NCBI GenBank assembly: GCA_018268055.1
Contig: JAFDXF010000011.1
Location: 21,302-85,301, forward strand
Reading direction: 5' to 3'
DNA: 64,000 nucleotides
From: Bacteroidota bacterium
GTDB taxonomy: Bacteria > Bacteroidota > Bacteroidia > Chitinophagales > Chitinophagaceae
In this document: one piece after another, positions 49,281 through 58,655 of the stretch
Position numbering within the stretch: position 1 is the first letter of the stretch
How the letters are laid out: each line of letters starts with the position of its first letter
Notes under the pieces: model-generated
What the model was told of the DNA's origin: nothing
Database searches by the model: none
What the model saw: only the letters and a program-made list of their open reading frames with translations
Program-made: the position numbers and the translations under genes

Positions 49281-50981
49281 TTATTGTAATCGTATTTCAG
49301 CTACCGAAGCACCTGTTGGTACCATTGGAAAAACATTATCCTCTTTGGCTACTTTCACTTCGAGTAGAAAAGCATTTTCTGTGTTTAAAAGTTGGTCTAA
49401 TGCATTGCTTAAATCTTCTTGTTTTTCCACTTTTTGACCTTTGATATTATAAGAAGCCGCCAATGCCACAAAATCAGGACTTTGAATGTTGGTAAACGAA
49501 TATCTTTTCTCAAAGAACATTTGTTGCCACTGCCGCACCATTCCTAAATAACCATTGTTTAAAATGATGATTTTCACACCGATATTGTTCTGCATCATCG
49601 TTCCCAATTCCTGCAAAGTCATTTGGAAACCACCATCGCCAATGATGGCAACAACCTGCTTTTCAGGATTTGCCAGTTTTGCTCCGATAGCTGCCGGAAG
49701 TGCAAAACCCATGGTTCCCAATCCTCCCGATGTAACATTGCTTTTGGTTTGATTGTATTGATAAAACTGTGCTGCCATCATTTGATGTTGCCCCACATCG
49801 GTTACTACCACTGCATTGCCATTGGTTTTTTGAGAAAGTAAATCGATCACCAAATCCATTCTTAATTCATCAGAAAAATTTTTATTTCTGTTTTTAGACA
49901 ACACCTGCAATTCATTTTGTTTTGCTTGATGAAATTCATCCAACCAATCTTGATGATTTTGCTTTTCTACCAAATCGGTTAAAACCGCTAATGCTTCTTT
50001 AGCATCGGCTAAAACGGGCGCATCTGCTTTTATGATTTTATTGATTTCGGCAGCGTCAATGTCTATGTGAACCACTTTTGCTTGTTTCGCATACCGGGAA
50101 ACATCGCCTGTTACACGGTCGTCAAAACGCATTCCGACTGCTAAAAGGACATCGCACTCATTGGTTTTTACATTGGGGGCATAATTGCCGTGCATCCCCA
50201 CCATCCCTACAAACAATGGGTGCTTTGCAGGAAAAACGCCCAATCCCAAAAGCGTAGAAGCCACCGGAATGCCCGATTTTTCGGCAAAAGTTAACAACTC
50301 TTCTTCCGCATTGGAAAGCATAATTCCTTGTCCGACTATCATCAAAGGTTTTTTGGCTTCGTTGAGTAAATTTGCTGCTGCTTGAACTTGTTCAACATTT
50401 AATTTAGGTTGAGGTTGATAGCTTCTGATTGAGCTGCATTTTTTATACGAAAAATCCACAGCCTGAAATTGGGCATCTTTAGTAATATCCACCAAAACGG
50501 GACCCGGACGACCCGAACTTGCGATGTAAAATGCTTTGGCTAGAGTGGGTGCAATATCTTCCGCATTGGTTACTTGGCAATTCCATTTAGTTACAGGCAT
50601 GGAAATTCCCATCACATCGGTTTCCTGAAAAGCATCCGTTCCTAAAAGATGAGAAGCCACTTGCCCGGTGATGCAAACCAGCGGCGTAGAATCTATCAAA
50701 GCATCAGCCAAACCGGTAATTAAATTGGTAGCTCCCGGACCAGAAGTTGCAAACACAACGCCTGTTTTTCCTGATGTTCTGGCATAGCCTTGAGCTGCGT
50801 GAATGGCACCTTGTTCGTGTCTGGTCAAGATGTGGTTTACTTCTTCAAGATGATCAAACAAGGCATCGTAAATTGGCATAATGGCACCACCCGGATAACC
50901 AAATATTGTTTTTACATCTTCCGCTTTCAGGCATTGTATCACTGCTTCTGAACCGGTTATTTTTAATTCCTTTGTTTTCAT
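49281..50981 (-). CDS. ilvB: Acetolactate synthase large (catalytic) subunit
   Basis: 566 aa, thiamine-diphosphate and FAD enzyme making acetolactate from pyruvate and acetohydroxybutyrate from pyruvate and 2-oxobutanoate. The N-terminal GYPGGAIMPIYDAL and Glu56 in RHEQGAIHAAQGYAR activate ThDP. The diphosphate/Mg motif is IIGDGGFQMTLQELGTMMQNN followed by ILNNGYLGMVRQWQ (about 440-485). It lies 8 bp after ilvD, consistent with one mRNA. Confidence 0.97.
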   Translation of the reverse strand: MKTKELKITGSEAVIQCLKAEDVKTIFGYPGGAIMPIYDALFDHLEEVNHILTRHEQGAIHAAQGYARTSGKTGVVFATSGPGATNLITGLADALIDSTPLVCITGQVASHLLGTDAFQETDVMGISMPVTKWNCQVTNAEDIAPTLAKAFYIASSGRPGPVLVDITKDAQFQAVDFSYKKCSSIRSYQPQPKLNVEQVQAAANLLNEAKKPLMIVGQGIMLSNAEEELLTFAEKSGIPVASTLLGLGVFPAKHPLFVGMVGMHGNYAPNVKTNECDVLLAVGMRFDDRVTGDVSRYAKQAKVVHIDIDAAEINKIIKADAPVLADAKEALAVLTDLVEKQNHQDWLDEFHQAKQNELQVLSKNRNKNFSDELRMDLVIDLLSQKTNGNAVVVTDVGQHQMMAAQFYQYNQTKSNVTSGGLGTMGFALPAAIGAKLANPEKQVVAIIGDGGFQMTLQELGTMMQNNIGVKIIILNNGYLGMVRQWQQMFFEKRYSFTNIQSPDFVALAASYNIKGQKVEKQEDLSNALDQLLNTENAFLLEVKVAKEDNVFPMVPTGASVAEIRLQ

Positions 50982-50989
50982 TTTTTAAA

Positions 50990-52666
50990 TTATTTATCGG
51001 TTACACAACCCAAAGAAGCACTTGAAACACATTGTGCGTATTTGAACAAAACACCTTTGCTTGCTTTTATGGAAGGTTGTTTCCATGCTGCTTTTCGTTT
51101 TTCCAATTCTTGTTCGGATACTTTTAAGTTTATCGTATTGTTTTTAGCGTCAATGGCAATCACATCGCCATCATTAACCAAAGCAATTGTTCCGCCTACA
51201 AAAGCTTCCGGTGTGATGTGTCCTACCACAAAACAGTGCGTTCCGCCCGAAAATCTACCGTCGGTGATCAAGGCAACACTATTCCCCAATCCTGCACCCA
51301 TGATTGCCGAAGTAGGTTTTAGCATTTCGGGCATTCCCGGTCCGCCTTTTGGTCCGCAATAACGGATGACTACCACATTACCCGGTTTTACTTCTCCGTT
51401 TCTCACGCCATCAATCACGGCAAATTCATCATCAAAAACTTTGGCAGTTCCTTCAAAATAATCGCCTTCTTTACCGCTTATTTTAGCCACACTTCCTTCG
51501 GTTGCTAAATTTCCGTAGAGCATTTGCAAATGTCCACTGGCTTTCACAGGGTTTTCCATCGGTAGAAATACTTGCTGACCTTCGGTTAAATCTCCCACAA
51601 CTTCCAAATTTTCAGCAATTGTTTTTCCTGTTACGGTTAAACAATCTCCATGTAATAAATGATGTTTCAACAAATACTTCATCACAGCCGGAACGCCGCC
51701 TGCTTCGTGCAAATCTTCCATCAAATATTTTCCGCTCGGTTTCAAATCTGCCAATACCGGAACACAGTTGCTTACCTTTTGGAAATCTTCCAAAGTCAAT
51801 TCTATATCCACCGAATGTGCCATGGCTATCAAGTGCATTACCGCATTGGTAGAGCCACCCAAAACTGTTACCATCGTCATTGCATTTTCAAACGCCTTTC
51901 TGGTCATAATGTCTTTGGGTTTTATGTCTTTTTCCAACAATAATTGGATGGCTTTTCCGGTATCAAAACATTCCATTTTTTTATTGCTGCTCAACGCAGG
52001 ATTAGAGGAACTATAAGGCAAACTCATTCCCAATGCTTCAATAGCCGAAGCCATCGTGTTTGCCGTGTACATACCGCCACAAGCACCTGCACCGGGACAA
52101 GCATTTTTGATGACTCCTTTGTAATCTTCATCAGAAATGGTATTGCCGAATTTTTTACCCAAAGCTTCAAAAGCCGAAACGATATTGAGCGATTCGCCTT
52201 TCCATTTTCCGGAATGGATGGTTCCGCCATACACCATCAACCCGGGACGATTCAGCCGACCCAATGCGATGATGGAGCCAGGCATATTTTTATCACAACC
52301 CACCACAGCAGCAACGGCATCATAATATTGCGCATTGACCACCGTTTCTATGGAATCTGCAATGACATCTCTGGAAACCAATGAGAAACGCATTCCATCT
52401 GTTCCGTTTGATATGCCATCACTTACGCCAATGGTATTGAATATCAAACCGACTAAATTTTCTTGCTGCACACCAGCTTTTACTTCTTTAGCCAAATCGT
52501 TGAGGTGCATATTGCAAGGGTTTCCTTCGTAACCCATACTCACAATTCCCACTTGCGGTTTTTGCAAATCTTCTTCCGTTAAACCTATTGCGTAAAGCAT
52601 AGCTTGTGCGGCAGGTTGGGTTTCATCTTGCGTGATGGTTCTGCTGTATTTATTGAGTGTTTTCAT
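50990..52666 (-). CDS. ilvD: Dihydroxy-acid dehydratase
   Basis: 558 aa. Iron-sulfur enzyme that makes the 2-oxo acids from the dihydroxy acids. The cluster ligands are expected in [10 protein letters not shown] (about 50), GCDKNMPGS (about 122) and [15 protein letters not shown] (about 189), all present. Its ATG overlaps the ilvE stop by one base (TAATG at 52668-52664). Confidence 0.97.
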   Translation of the reverse strand: MKTLNKYSRTITQDETQPAAQAMLYAIGLTEEDLQKPQVGIVSMGYEGNPCNMHLNDLAKEVKAGVQQENLVGLIFNTIGVSDGISNGTDGMRFSLVSRDVIADSIETVVNAQYYDAVAAVVGCDKNMPGSIIALGRLNRPGLMVYGGTIHSGKWKGESLNIVSAFEALGKKFGNTISDEDYKGVIKNACPGAGACGGMYTANTMASAIEALGMSLPYSSSNPALSSNKKMECFDTGKAIQLLLEKDIKPKDIMTRKAFENAMTMVTVLGGSTNAVMHLIAMAHSVDIELTLEDFQKVSNCVPVLADLKPSGKYLMEDLHEAGGVPAVMKYLLKHHLLHGDCLTVTGKTIAENLEVVGDLTEGQQVFLPMENPVKASGHLQMLYGNLATEGSVAKISGKEGDYFEGTAKVFDDEFAVIDGVRNGEVKPGNVVVIRYCGPKGGPGMPEMLKPTSAIMGAGLGNSVALITDGRFSGGTHCFVVGHITPEAFVGGTIALVNDGDVIAIDAKNNTINLKVSEQELEKRKAAWKQPSIKASKGVLFKYAQCVSSASLGCVTDK

Positions 52667-53553
52667 TAGTTTAAATTGAGTTGTTTTAAAGGTTCTCTTA
52701 CCAAAAGCGAATAGGCGTTTTGAAGTTTTTTACCCAAAGACTCGTTCCAGTTTTTAGGAAATTGATAATCATCTACCGACGCTATTCCTACCACTTCGGC
52801 AGCTGTTCCGCAGTAAAAAGCGCTATCTGCTTGAAATAAATCCTCTTTAGAGAACTTTCCTTGTTGAACTTGCAAACCCAATTGTTCGGCTAATTCCAAA
52901 ACCGTAGATCTGGTGATACCCGGAAGGATATTTCCCAATTGAGGCGTGAATAATTTTCCGTCTTTCTCAAAAAACAGATTCGCCCCGGGACCTTCGGCTA
53001 AAAATTCATCGCTATCCAAGAGCAGCGCTTCATCAAAACCATTGTCTTTTGCTTCGTTGGTTGCCAAGATAGAATTGACATAATGGCCACATACTTTTGC
53101 TTCGATATGGATGGATTTTGGATGCGGACGACAATAGGATGAAACCGTTAATCGTAATAATTTTTCACCCAAATATGCTCCCCAATCCCAAGCAGCAATC
53201 ATTACCGAAACGCTGGTAGGTTTTGATAAACTCATATTTTGTCCGCAATACACCAATGGTCGGATATAGGCATTTTTTAAATTGTTTTTTTTCAGCAATT
53301 CGTAGGTGGCTTCAACTAATTCTTGAACTGTGTGATCGAAAGGAATTTTCACCAGTTCGCAAGATTTTTTCAAGCGTTCATAATGTTCTTCGGCTTTAAA
53401 AATCTTTGTTCCGTGTTCTGTTTCATAAGAGCGGATACCTTCAAATGCACCATAACCATAATGAAGGGTTTGACTGTACAAATCGGTTACAGCGTTGGTT
53501 GCTTTTACAAATCTTCCATCTAAAAAGACGATTGTTTCGTTGTTGAAATACAT
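52666..53553 (-). CDS. ilvE: Branched-chain amino acid aminotransferase
   Basis: 295 aa from the ATG at 53553 ([13 protein letters not shown]); the longer open frame runs back through the second attenuator terminator and is not part of the protein. Fold-type IV PLP enzyme, with Lys153 in [13 protein letters not shown] as the PLP lysine, an early [16 protein letters not shown], and the Thr/Gly turn in [15 protein letters not shown] near 235. It performs the final step to Ile, Val and Leu. It is the first structural gene of the operon, right behind two attenuators. Confidence 0.96.
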   Translation of the reverse strand: MYFNNETIVFLDGRFVKATNAVTDLYSQTLHYGYGAFEGIRSYETEHGTKIFKAEEHYERLKKSCELVKIPFDHTVQELVEATYELLKKNNLKNAYIRPLVYCGQNMSLSKPTSVSVMIAAWDWGAYLGEKLLRLTVSSYCRPHPKSIHIEAKVCGHYVNSILATNEAKDNGFDEALLLDSDEFLAEGPGANLFFEKDGKLFTPQLGNILPGITRSTVLELAEQLGLQVQQGKFSKEDLFQADSAFYCGTAAEVVGIASVDDYQFPKNWNESLGKKLQNAYSLLVREPLKQLNLN

Positions 53554-53588
53554 TTTATTGATTTTTAAATTGATTGATATAAAGGCAT

Positions 53589-53618
53589 AAAAAAAGCCTT
53601 TCCCGGAATGAGAAAGGC
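53589..53618 (-). terminator. Second ilv attenuator terminator
   Basis: On the minus strand gcctttc (53618-53612), 9-nt loop, gaaaggc (53602-53596), then seven T (53595-53589). It lies 36 bp upstream of ilvE. The segment UGAGAGA at the leader-2 stop (53648-53642) can pair with UUUCUCA (53615-53609), which would disrupt this hairpin: a predicted antiterminator. Confidence 0.8.
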
Positions 53619-53645
53619 GTACAGTTTGGCATACAGCAGCATCTC

Positions 53646-53702
53646 TCACGGTGGCGAGCTAATAATAATGCTGATAATAATAGTGTTGTTATGTAATTTC
53701 AT
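53646..53702 (-). CDS. Second isoleucine-rich leader peptide of the ilv operon
   Basis: 18 codons, MKLHNNTIIISIIISSPP, then TGA. Six of 18 residues are Ile, in two triplets (8-10 and 12-14). The ATG is 20 nt downstream of the T tract of the first terminator, so it is transcribed only in read-through RNA. Its stop codon lies in the segment predicted to act as antiterminator. It is too short for a normal gene call, but its composition and place are those of an attenuation peptide. Confidence 0.85.
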   Translation of the reverse strand: MKLHNNTIIISIIISSPP

Positions 53703-53721
53703 TTTGTTTTATTTAAAATTC

Positions 53722-53755
53722 AAAAAAAAAGCCTCCTGATTTCTCGGGAGGCTTT
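53722..53755 (-). terminator. First ilv attenuator terminator
   Basis: On the minus strand aaagcctcc (53755-53747), 10-nt loop, ggaggcttt (53736-53728), with nine T from 53730 on. GGAGG in the last codons of leader 1 (53793-53789) can pair with the CCUCC of the 5' arm (53751-53747), a predicted antiterminator. Confidence 0.88.
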
Positions 53756-53783
53756 CAAATATATCTTTTAGATTACATCAAAA

Positions 53784-53852
53784 TTATTCCTCCACTGAAT
53801 GTGAAATCACACCCGCAATAATAATAGAAGAAATAATAATTGAATTGTACAT
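53784..53852 (-). CDS. First isoleucine-rich leader peptide of the ilv operon
   Basis: 22 codons beginning MYNSIIISSIIIAGVI and ending EE, then TAA. Seven residues are Ile (5-7, 10-12, 16) and two are Val (15 and 20), with no Leu. It starts about 20 nt after the promoter -7 box, so the leader RNA begins almost at this ORF. The codons for Val20-Glu21-Glu22 contain GGAGG, which can pair with the first terminator's 5' arm when a ribosome stalls earlier. Confidence 0.88.
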   Translation of the reverse strand: MYNSIIISSIIIAGVISHSVEE

Positions 53853-53871
53853 TTTTTTTATTTTAACGGTG

Positions 53872-53902
53872 CAAACTTAAGTATGTTTTTTTAATGTGCA
53901 AA
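53872..53902 (-). promoter_or_regulatory. Consensus promoter of the ilv operon
   Basis: On the minus strand TTTG (53902-53899), exactly 19 nt, TAAGTTTG (53879-53872). This is a perfect Bacteroidota TTTG-N19-TAnnTTTG promoter. Transcription should start near 53866, giving a leader of about 310 nt before ilvE. Confidence 0.85.
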
Positions 53903-54350
53903 TTTTTCATGCTTTTTTTGGTAGGAATTAAAATTCGTAGTCAAAAAATATAGTTATGGGTGCCATTGTGCAAAATTAAATGTGCTGCAATTTGTGTATG
54001 CTTATGCGTTGGCTTGCAGCTCTTTTTAGTTTGCACAGCGCTGGCATTTTGTCTGTCGGTTGTTTCGTCTTTTAGGGTTGTAGATGTAAAGAGTTTGGGT
54101 GATTGTGCTTTAACCGTTAGCATGAGAAATTATTTTCTTTCGGAAAAATGGGGAATAGCTGCAAACGAACATGTATTGCCGAAGTGCAGGAAATAGAATT
54201 CCGTCCGCCCGGCTGACCGCTGCTGAGTAAAGATAAAAAAGATGATGATATGCACATAGCTAAATAGGTAATGTCAAGCTGGATATGCAGATGCACAATG
54301 AACAAAAAGTTGAAACACGGCTTCCGTCAGCCTGCATTTTGGCAATACCA

Positions 54351-54369
54351 ATGTTGTATGTTCGCCCTT
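54351..54369 (+). repeat. Right copy of the 19-bp direct repeat bracketing the DUF4143-ilv block
   Basis: ATGTTGTatGTTCGCCCTT, identical to 45061-45079 except for the two middle bases, in the same orientation and 9.3 kb apart. Confidence 0.5.
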
Positions 54370-54452
54370 CGTTTGTGTTCTTCAAATTTTAAGTCTATGT
54401 CCACCGTGGCGGAGTGTGTCCCGGAAGCGTTGGAACAAGGCAGGCTCTTTTG

Positions 54453-54470
54453 TCCCGATGGCTATCGGGA
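54453..54470. repeat. TCCCGAT-ggct-ATCGGGA palindromic element
   Basis: Perfect 7-bp dyad with a 4-nt loop. Palindromes of the form TCCCGATnGCTATCGGGA are frequent intergenic repeats in several Bacteroidota genomes, as far as I recall. Only one copy is in this window. Confidence 0.5.
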
Positions 54471-54603
54471 TTGGCTTTTGTGTGTTGGCTTTGTGTGCCT
54501 TGCAAATGTGCCTGACTTGGTGCGTTGGTCAATCAGAGTTGTTTCATTTTCTATTTATCTCTGCGCCTATTTTCCCGAAAGCTCTCTTAAAATTATTGTT
54601 CTG

Positions 54604-56880
54604 CTAAAAAAATACTGTAAAACTTAACCTTGCAAAAAAGGGTGTGCCTGGAGTAAAATGTATTTCTGAAACAGGTGCTGTCTCGGTCTTTAATTGGCTT
54701 TCCGTGTAAAATTGTGTTTCTTTCCATTTGGTGTTTAACAAGTTTTGAATAGACAAACCTGCTTCCCATTTTTTCTTTGTATAATTGATTGCTGCATCAA
54801 CAATAAAATATCCTTTTGCTATAACAGAGTTGTCTTCATTGGCTGGTCTATTGTCCATAAAGCGGTAACGTAGGCTACCATTCCAACCTTGCTCTTTTCT
54901 ATAAGTAAGGCCGCCTACACTTGTAAAGCGTGGAGCTAATGGCAAATAGCTATCTGCTTTGTCAACACCTAACGCTCTTGGATTTGCAAGGCTTACATCC
55001 ACATCTGCAAAAAGATTTTTTGCTACTTCATATCTTGCCGAAAAGTCAAACCCAATTCTTCGTGTTTGTCCACCTGCCTCAACAACACCTTCATCGCCTA
55101 CATATACAAACTCTTGATCAAGCCACAAATACCATAGTGCAGATTGTAATATCAATTTTTTACCGATTTTAAATACAGCACCTAAATCTGTTCCATAAGC
55201 TGGAGGCAAAACTTTCTTTCCATTTTCTTGTACCGCTACTCTTGTGTCGTTGCTATGAAACCCTCTGCCGTTATATAAATACAATTGAATTTTATCGTTT
55301 ACACGATAATTAAAATTAAGTTTTGGGCTTATAATTGTTGAGTTAGCAGTAAGAATGTTTGAGGCTAATTTATCATTATAACGATTGCTAAAATAATCGG
55401 CTCTTAATGCTCCTGTAATATCAAGTTTTTTTGAAAATGAAAATCGTTGAGAATAATAAGTTCCTGCATTCAGTTCAGTCACATCTCCTAACATAAGGGC
55501 AGCGGTATTTATTATCCTGTCTTTGGTTCTTGTCAGTTCAATATTATCAACTGCATCATATCTTACCTGAACGCCTGTTTTTGTTTCTGTTTTTATTTTA
55601 CCAATGTAAAATTCTTTTTGATATGAGCCGTTGTAACCAATAATGTTTCTACTTTCTTTTTGTCTTATTTGGTCGCCATTCACCGGGTCTTCTTTATAAA
55701 AAGTAAAGTTTGAATACAACTCAAATTTATATCTGCTATAATAAATTTGATTACGTAATATGCCACCATTGCTTAACTTAGTTTGCAACTCTACGTTTGC
55801 GTTGTGTCTTGATGTTTTGCCTCCTTCAGTGTTATCAATTGCACCATAAAAACCAACTAAACCACTTTCCACAGCCCTGTCTGGTATTTGCCCTGATGCG
55901 TTCCACTTACTTGTAAATCCTGTAAGTATTGCTGTTAAAGTGTTGTTGCTATTAAGGTTTCCATGATATTTGAGCATTCCATTGAAGCGGCTAAAGTTTT
56001 GTGGACTTTCAAAATAACCTTTTGTAAATGAACCCTCACCAGCAAAATATAAACTCTGATTTCTTCTGTCGCCTTTGGGTTTTAATAAATTTATACCTGT
56101 GATGCCACGGAAAGTGCCGAACTGCCCGCCTTCTAATTTAATAAAATTGTTTTCCAAATAATCTTTTGTTCTAAACTCTACAAATCCTGCTGTTGTAAAG
56201 TTCCCTTTGTCTGCATAATAAGGGCCTTTATTAAAATTAACTTTGTCTATCAATTCAGGTATCACAAAATGTAAATCTGCATAGCCTTGTCCATGTGCAT
56301 GGCTTACCATATTTACAGGCATTCCGTCAACAGATATATTTATGTCCGTGCCATGGTCAAGGTCAAAGCCTCTTAAAAATATTTGCTCTGCTTTACCGCC
56401 TCCTGCATGTTGCCCAATAAATAAACCTGGCACCATACGCAATACTTCCTGTGAATTATTGATAGGTCGCAAATGAATATCCAAATCGCTGATGGTTTTA
56501 AATATCCCTTTTGTAGCAGATGCAATTACTTTTATCTCTTGTAAACTGGAAACTTTTGGAGTTAAATTAATAATTGCCGTGTTGTTTAAAAATGTAAGTG
56601 TAGAAATTTCTACTGTATCTGATTTATAGCCTATGCAGGATATAAATACTTTTTTTGCTGTAGCAGGCAGCGATTTCAAATCAATAAAACCATTGTCATC
56701 AGTTATAGCGTTGAAACTTGCATCAATACATTGCATTGAAACGTCCTGCAAAGGAACTTTTGAATTTGCATTGACGATATAAACTCCCTTATTGTTATTT
56801 TGAGCCTTTACAGAAAAAGCTACTGTCAATGTCAGTACAAGAGCAACTAAAATTATTTTTCTTTCAAATGTTAGCCGCAT
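54604..56880 (-). CDS. TonB-dependent receptor
   Basis: 758 aa with a signal peptide (about 1-26). A short CarboxypepD_reg-like domain (about 30-115) precedes the plug (about 125-235), which holds the unusual His-rich run VSHAHGQGYADLHFVIPELI after GFDLDHGTDINISVDGMPVNM. The barrel ends in FFARLSFTVFF. It has no SusD partner, unlike the receptor at 21.8 kb, and sits 23 bp downstream of a DUF3500 gene in a minus-strand cluster with a HupE-like permease. This context and the plug histidines make a metal or metal-complex ligand plausible, but that is inference. Confidence 0.92.
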   Translation of the reverse strand: MRLTFERKIILVALVLTLTVAFSVKAQNNNKGVYIVNANSKVPLQDVSMQCIDASFNAITDDNGFIDLKSLPATAKKVFISCIGYKSDTVEISTLTFLNNTAIINLTPKVSSLQEIKVIASATKGIFKTISDLDIHLRPINNSQEVLRMVPGLFIGQHAGGGKAEQIFLRGFDLDHGTDINISVDGMPVNMVSHAHGQGYADLHFVIPELIDKVNFNKGPYYADKGNFTTAGFVEFRTKDYLENNFIKLEGGQFGTFRGITGINLLKPKGDRRNQSLYFAGEGSFTKGYFESPQNFSRFNGMLKYHGNLNSNNTLTAILTGFTSKWNASGQIPDRAVESGLVGFYGAIDNTEGGKTSRHNANVELQTKLSNGGILRNQIYYSRYKFELYSNFTFYKEDPVNGDQIRQKESRNIIGYNGSYQKEFYIGKIKTETKTGVQVRYDAVDNIELTRTKDRIINTAALMLGDVTELNAGTYYSQRFSFSKKLDITGALRADYFSNRYNDKLASNILTANSTIISPKLNFNYRVNDKIQLYLYNGRGFHSNDTRVAVQENGKKVLPPAYGTDLGAVFKIGKKLILQSALWYLWLDQEFVYVGDEGVVEAGGQTRRIGFDFSARYEVAKNLFADVDVSLANPRALGVDKADSYLPLAPRFTSVGGLTYRKEQGWNGSLRYRFMDNRPANEDNSVIAKGYFIVDAAINYTKKKWEAGLSIQNLLNTKWKETQFYTESQLKTETAPVSEIHFTPGTPFFARLSFTVFF

Positions 56881-56903
56881 TATATATAGTTGTTTGGTTT
56901 GAA

Positions 56904-58577
56904 TTATTGTTTTATAAATCTGCTTTTAAAAACTGTTTCGTTTTCTGTAATCACCACTGTGAAGCTTCCTTTGGGTAATGTCGCAATATCAATATTTAGC
57001 TGCTGACCGCTTAATCCACTTTTCATTACAACTACTTTCCCATCTGCTGCAATTATCTGCATATTTGCATTGTTTACAGAAGTTTTTAATACTACTTGTA
57101 AACTGTTACCGGCAGGGTTTGGAAAAAGAGAAATTGCGGTACTACTCAAGTTCTTAACTGAAACAACTTTGCTGTAAGAAAAGCTGCCGTCCTTATCTAT
57201 CATTTTTATCCGGTAATAAATTACATTTTCAACAATCAAATCGTTGTCTATAGTTGTATATGAGTTAGACAACCCGTTTTTTGCTGATACCTGCTTAATG
57301 TCAGCATATATTCTGCCATCAATACTTCTTTGAACAATATAACGGTCAACATTTGTTTCCTCAGCAGTGTTCCATGTTAGCACCCTTTTTCCATCGGCAT
57401 TAACAGCATTAAAGTCAAGCAATTTTAATGGCAATGCGGTATTAGTCAAATCAGAACCATAATCATTTGTATGGTCTCTCCATACACTATGATAATGAAT
57501 TTGCGCTGAAAAAACGACTCCGCTTTGACAAACAAACTCTATCCAAACTCTTGTTCCATCTATCCGTACATAATTGGTATTGGCATTTAAGAAAGAACTT
57601 GCACTGCCCGAAGTGCCGCTACCGGTCCAGGCAACGTAGATATTATTAATATCGCTGCTGTAGGTGGAAAGTAATGTGGCCGCAGAACTGGCATCCATAT
57701 CATCCGTCCAGGTTTGAATAGCTGCAATCACTAAATTTTTTTGTGTTGTAGATAAGCCACTGCAAATAAGTCCTTGCTTGGTAGATGGCATTGTATTCGT
57801 ATTACCATTTGTTTCTCCCGGAGACATCAAACAATCACTGAAAGTAGAAGATAATTTTGCCGTGGTTAATTGTGTAGAGGTTAATGATGCAAGCATATTG
57901 GCCATGGCAGCTTGCTTATTGGAAAGCGGTGTATAAGTAGTTCCGCTTACTGTAAAAGATTTAGGTTCTACACCAAGCATAACAGGCGTTGTACCAACTA
58001 CACTTCCATTATTGAATGCAATATTATATGCCATGTGATGACCGCCAATCTGCAACATCCATGCGGATGTTGTTGATGGCAGGTTCAAATATGAAATAAA
58101 ATAAAGACCGGCACCATAACCTGAACCACCACCATTGGCATTGAGGTAATCGTCTGCAAGCAAAATTTGGCTAAACAAATCATAACCTTGATTGCTTGCT
58201 GTGCCTAAAGCTGCCTGCACTACCTCTTTTGCAGCGGCAAGCTGTGTCGTAGTAAGCGTAGAAAATTGAATACCATTTCGGCAACCAGAACCACATGGCA
58301 GGTTACTCCATTTACGGGCAAGGGTAGTTGTATAAGTTTGTTGCAGTGTGTTTTGCTGAGTTGTAGTAAGCAATGCTTTAAAAGCTAATGCCTTTGTTAC
58401 CACATCAGAAACTGAAGTTCCGCTAAAAGGTTTTGCTACAGAAGATGAAGCAGGTAAAGATTTAATCCTTGCTTCACTGGCTAACTGAATTTCTTGAGGC
58501 TCTTTTTTTGATACTGTGCTTGTTAAAACTGTTGCTCCGGTAACTAATCCGGCTGCTACTAATGAAAATAATTTCAT
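56904..58577 (-). CDS. DUF3500 protein with a C-terminal type IX secretion (Por) sorting domain
   Basis: 557 aa with an export signal at the N-terminus. The DUF3500 domain spans about 55-375: RKWSNLPCGSGCRNG (Cys95/Cys99), WMLQIGGHHMAYNI (His180-His181), VEPKSF (Glu204), SDCLM, and IEFVCQSGVVFSAQIHYHSVWRDH (His361, His363, His369). The paired His and conserved Glu/Cys look like a metal or catalytic site. A fibronectin-like stretch follows (about 385-470), then the typical type IX tail (AISLFPNPAGNSLQVVL to FKSRFIKQ), so the protein should be secreted or surface-bound. It is paralogous to the lipoprotein at 60043-61761. Confidence 0.88.
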   Translation of the reverse strand: MKLFSLVAAGLVTGATVLTSTVSKKEPQEIQLASEARIKSLPASSSVAKPFSGTSVSDVVTKALAFKALLTTTQQNTLQQTYTTTLARKWSNLPCGSGCRNGIQFSTLTTTQLAAAKEVVQAALGTASNQGYDLFSQILLADDYLNANGGGSGYGAGLYFISYLNLPSTTSAWMLQIGGHHMAYNIAFNNGSVVGTTPVMLGVEPKSFTVSGTTYTPLSNKQAAMANMLASLTSTQLTTAKLSSTFSDCLMSPGETNGNTNTMPSTKQGLICSGLSTTQKNLVIAAIQTWTDDMDASSAATLLSTYSSDINNIYVAWTGSGTSGSASSFLNANTNYVRIDGTRVWIEFVCQSGVVFSAQIHYHSVWRDHTNDYGSDLTNTALPLKLLDFNAVNADGKRVLTWNTAEETNVDRYIVQRSIDGRIYADIKQVSAKNGLSNSYTTIDNDLIVENVIYYRIKMIDKDGSFSYSKVVSVKNLSSTAISLFPNPAGNSLQVVLKTSVNNANMQIIAADGKVVVMKSGLSGQQLNIDIATLPKGSFTVVITENETVFKSRFIKQ

Positions 58578-58655
58578 AACTCATTTTTTAATTGTGAATG
58601 ATTAAATGAATTCAAATATTTACCGGGGTTTGAAGTCTTTGTGTTTCAAATGATT

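Larger units (their letters stand above)
53903..54603. other. Gene-free stretch of mixed origin between the ilv operon and the TonB-receptor cluster
   Basis: 701 bp with several accidental open frames but no protein that looks real: composition is erratic, with many Cys and Trp in each frame. It contains the right-hand 19-mer shared with 45061-45079, a perfect hairpin TCCCGATGGCTATCGGGA, and sequence with higher GC than its flanks. It probably represents degenerate repeated or transferred DNA. Confidence 0.5.

Noticed and set aside
53554..53649. N-terminal extension of ilvE by 32 residues
   Set aside because: The extension is translated from the second terminator hairpin and has no aminotransferase similarity; the ATG at 53553 matches the family start.
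54271..54627. Plus-strand ORF of 118 aa in the gap after the ilv operon
   Set aside because: Cys/Trp-rich and unstructured, runs into the TonB-receptor gene on the other strand, and several frames are equally open here.
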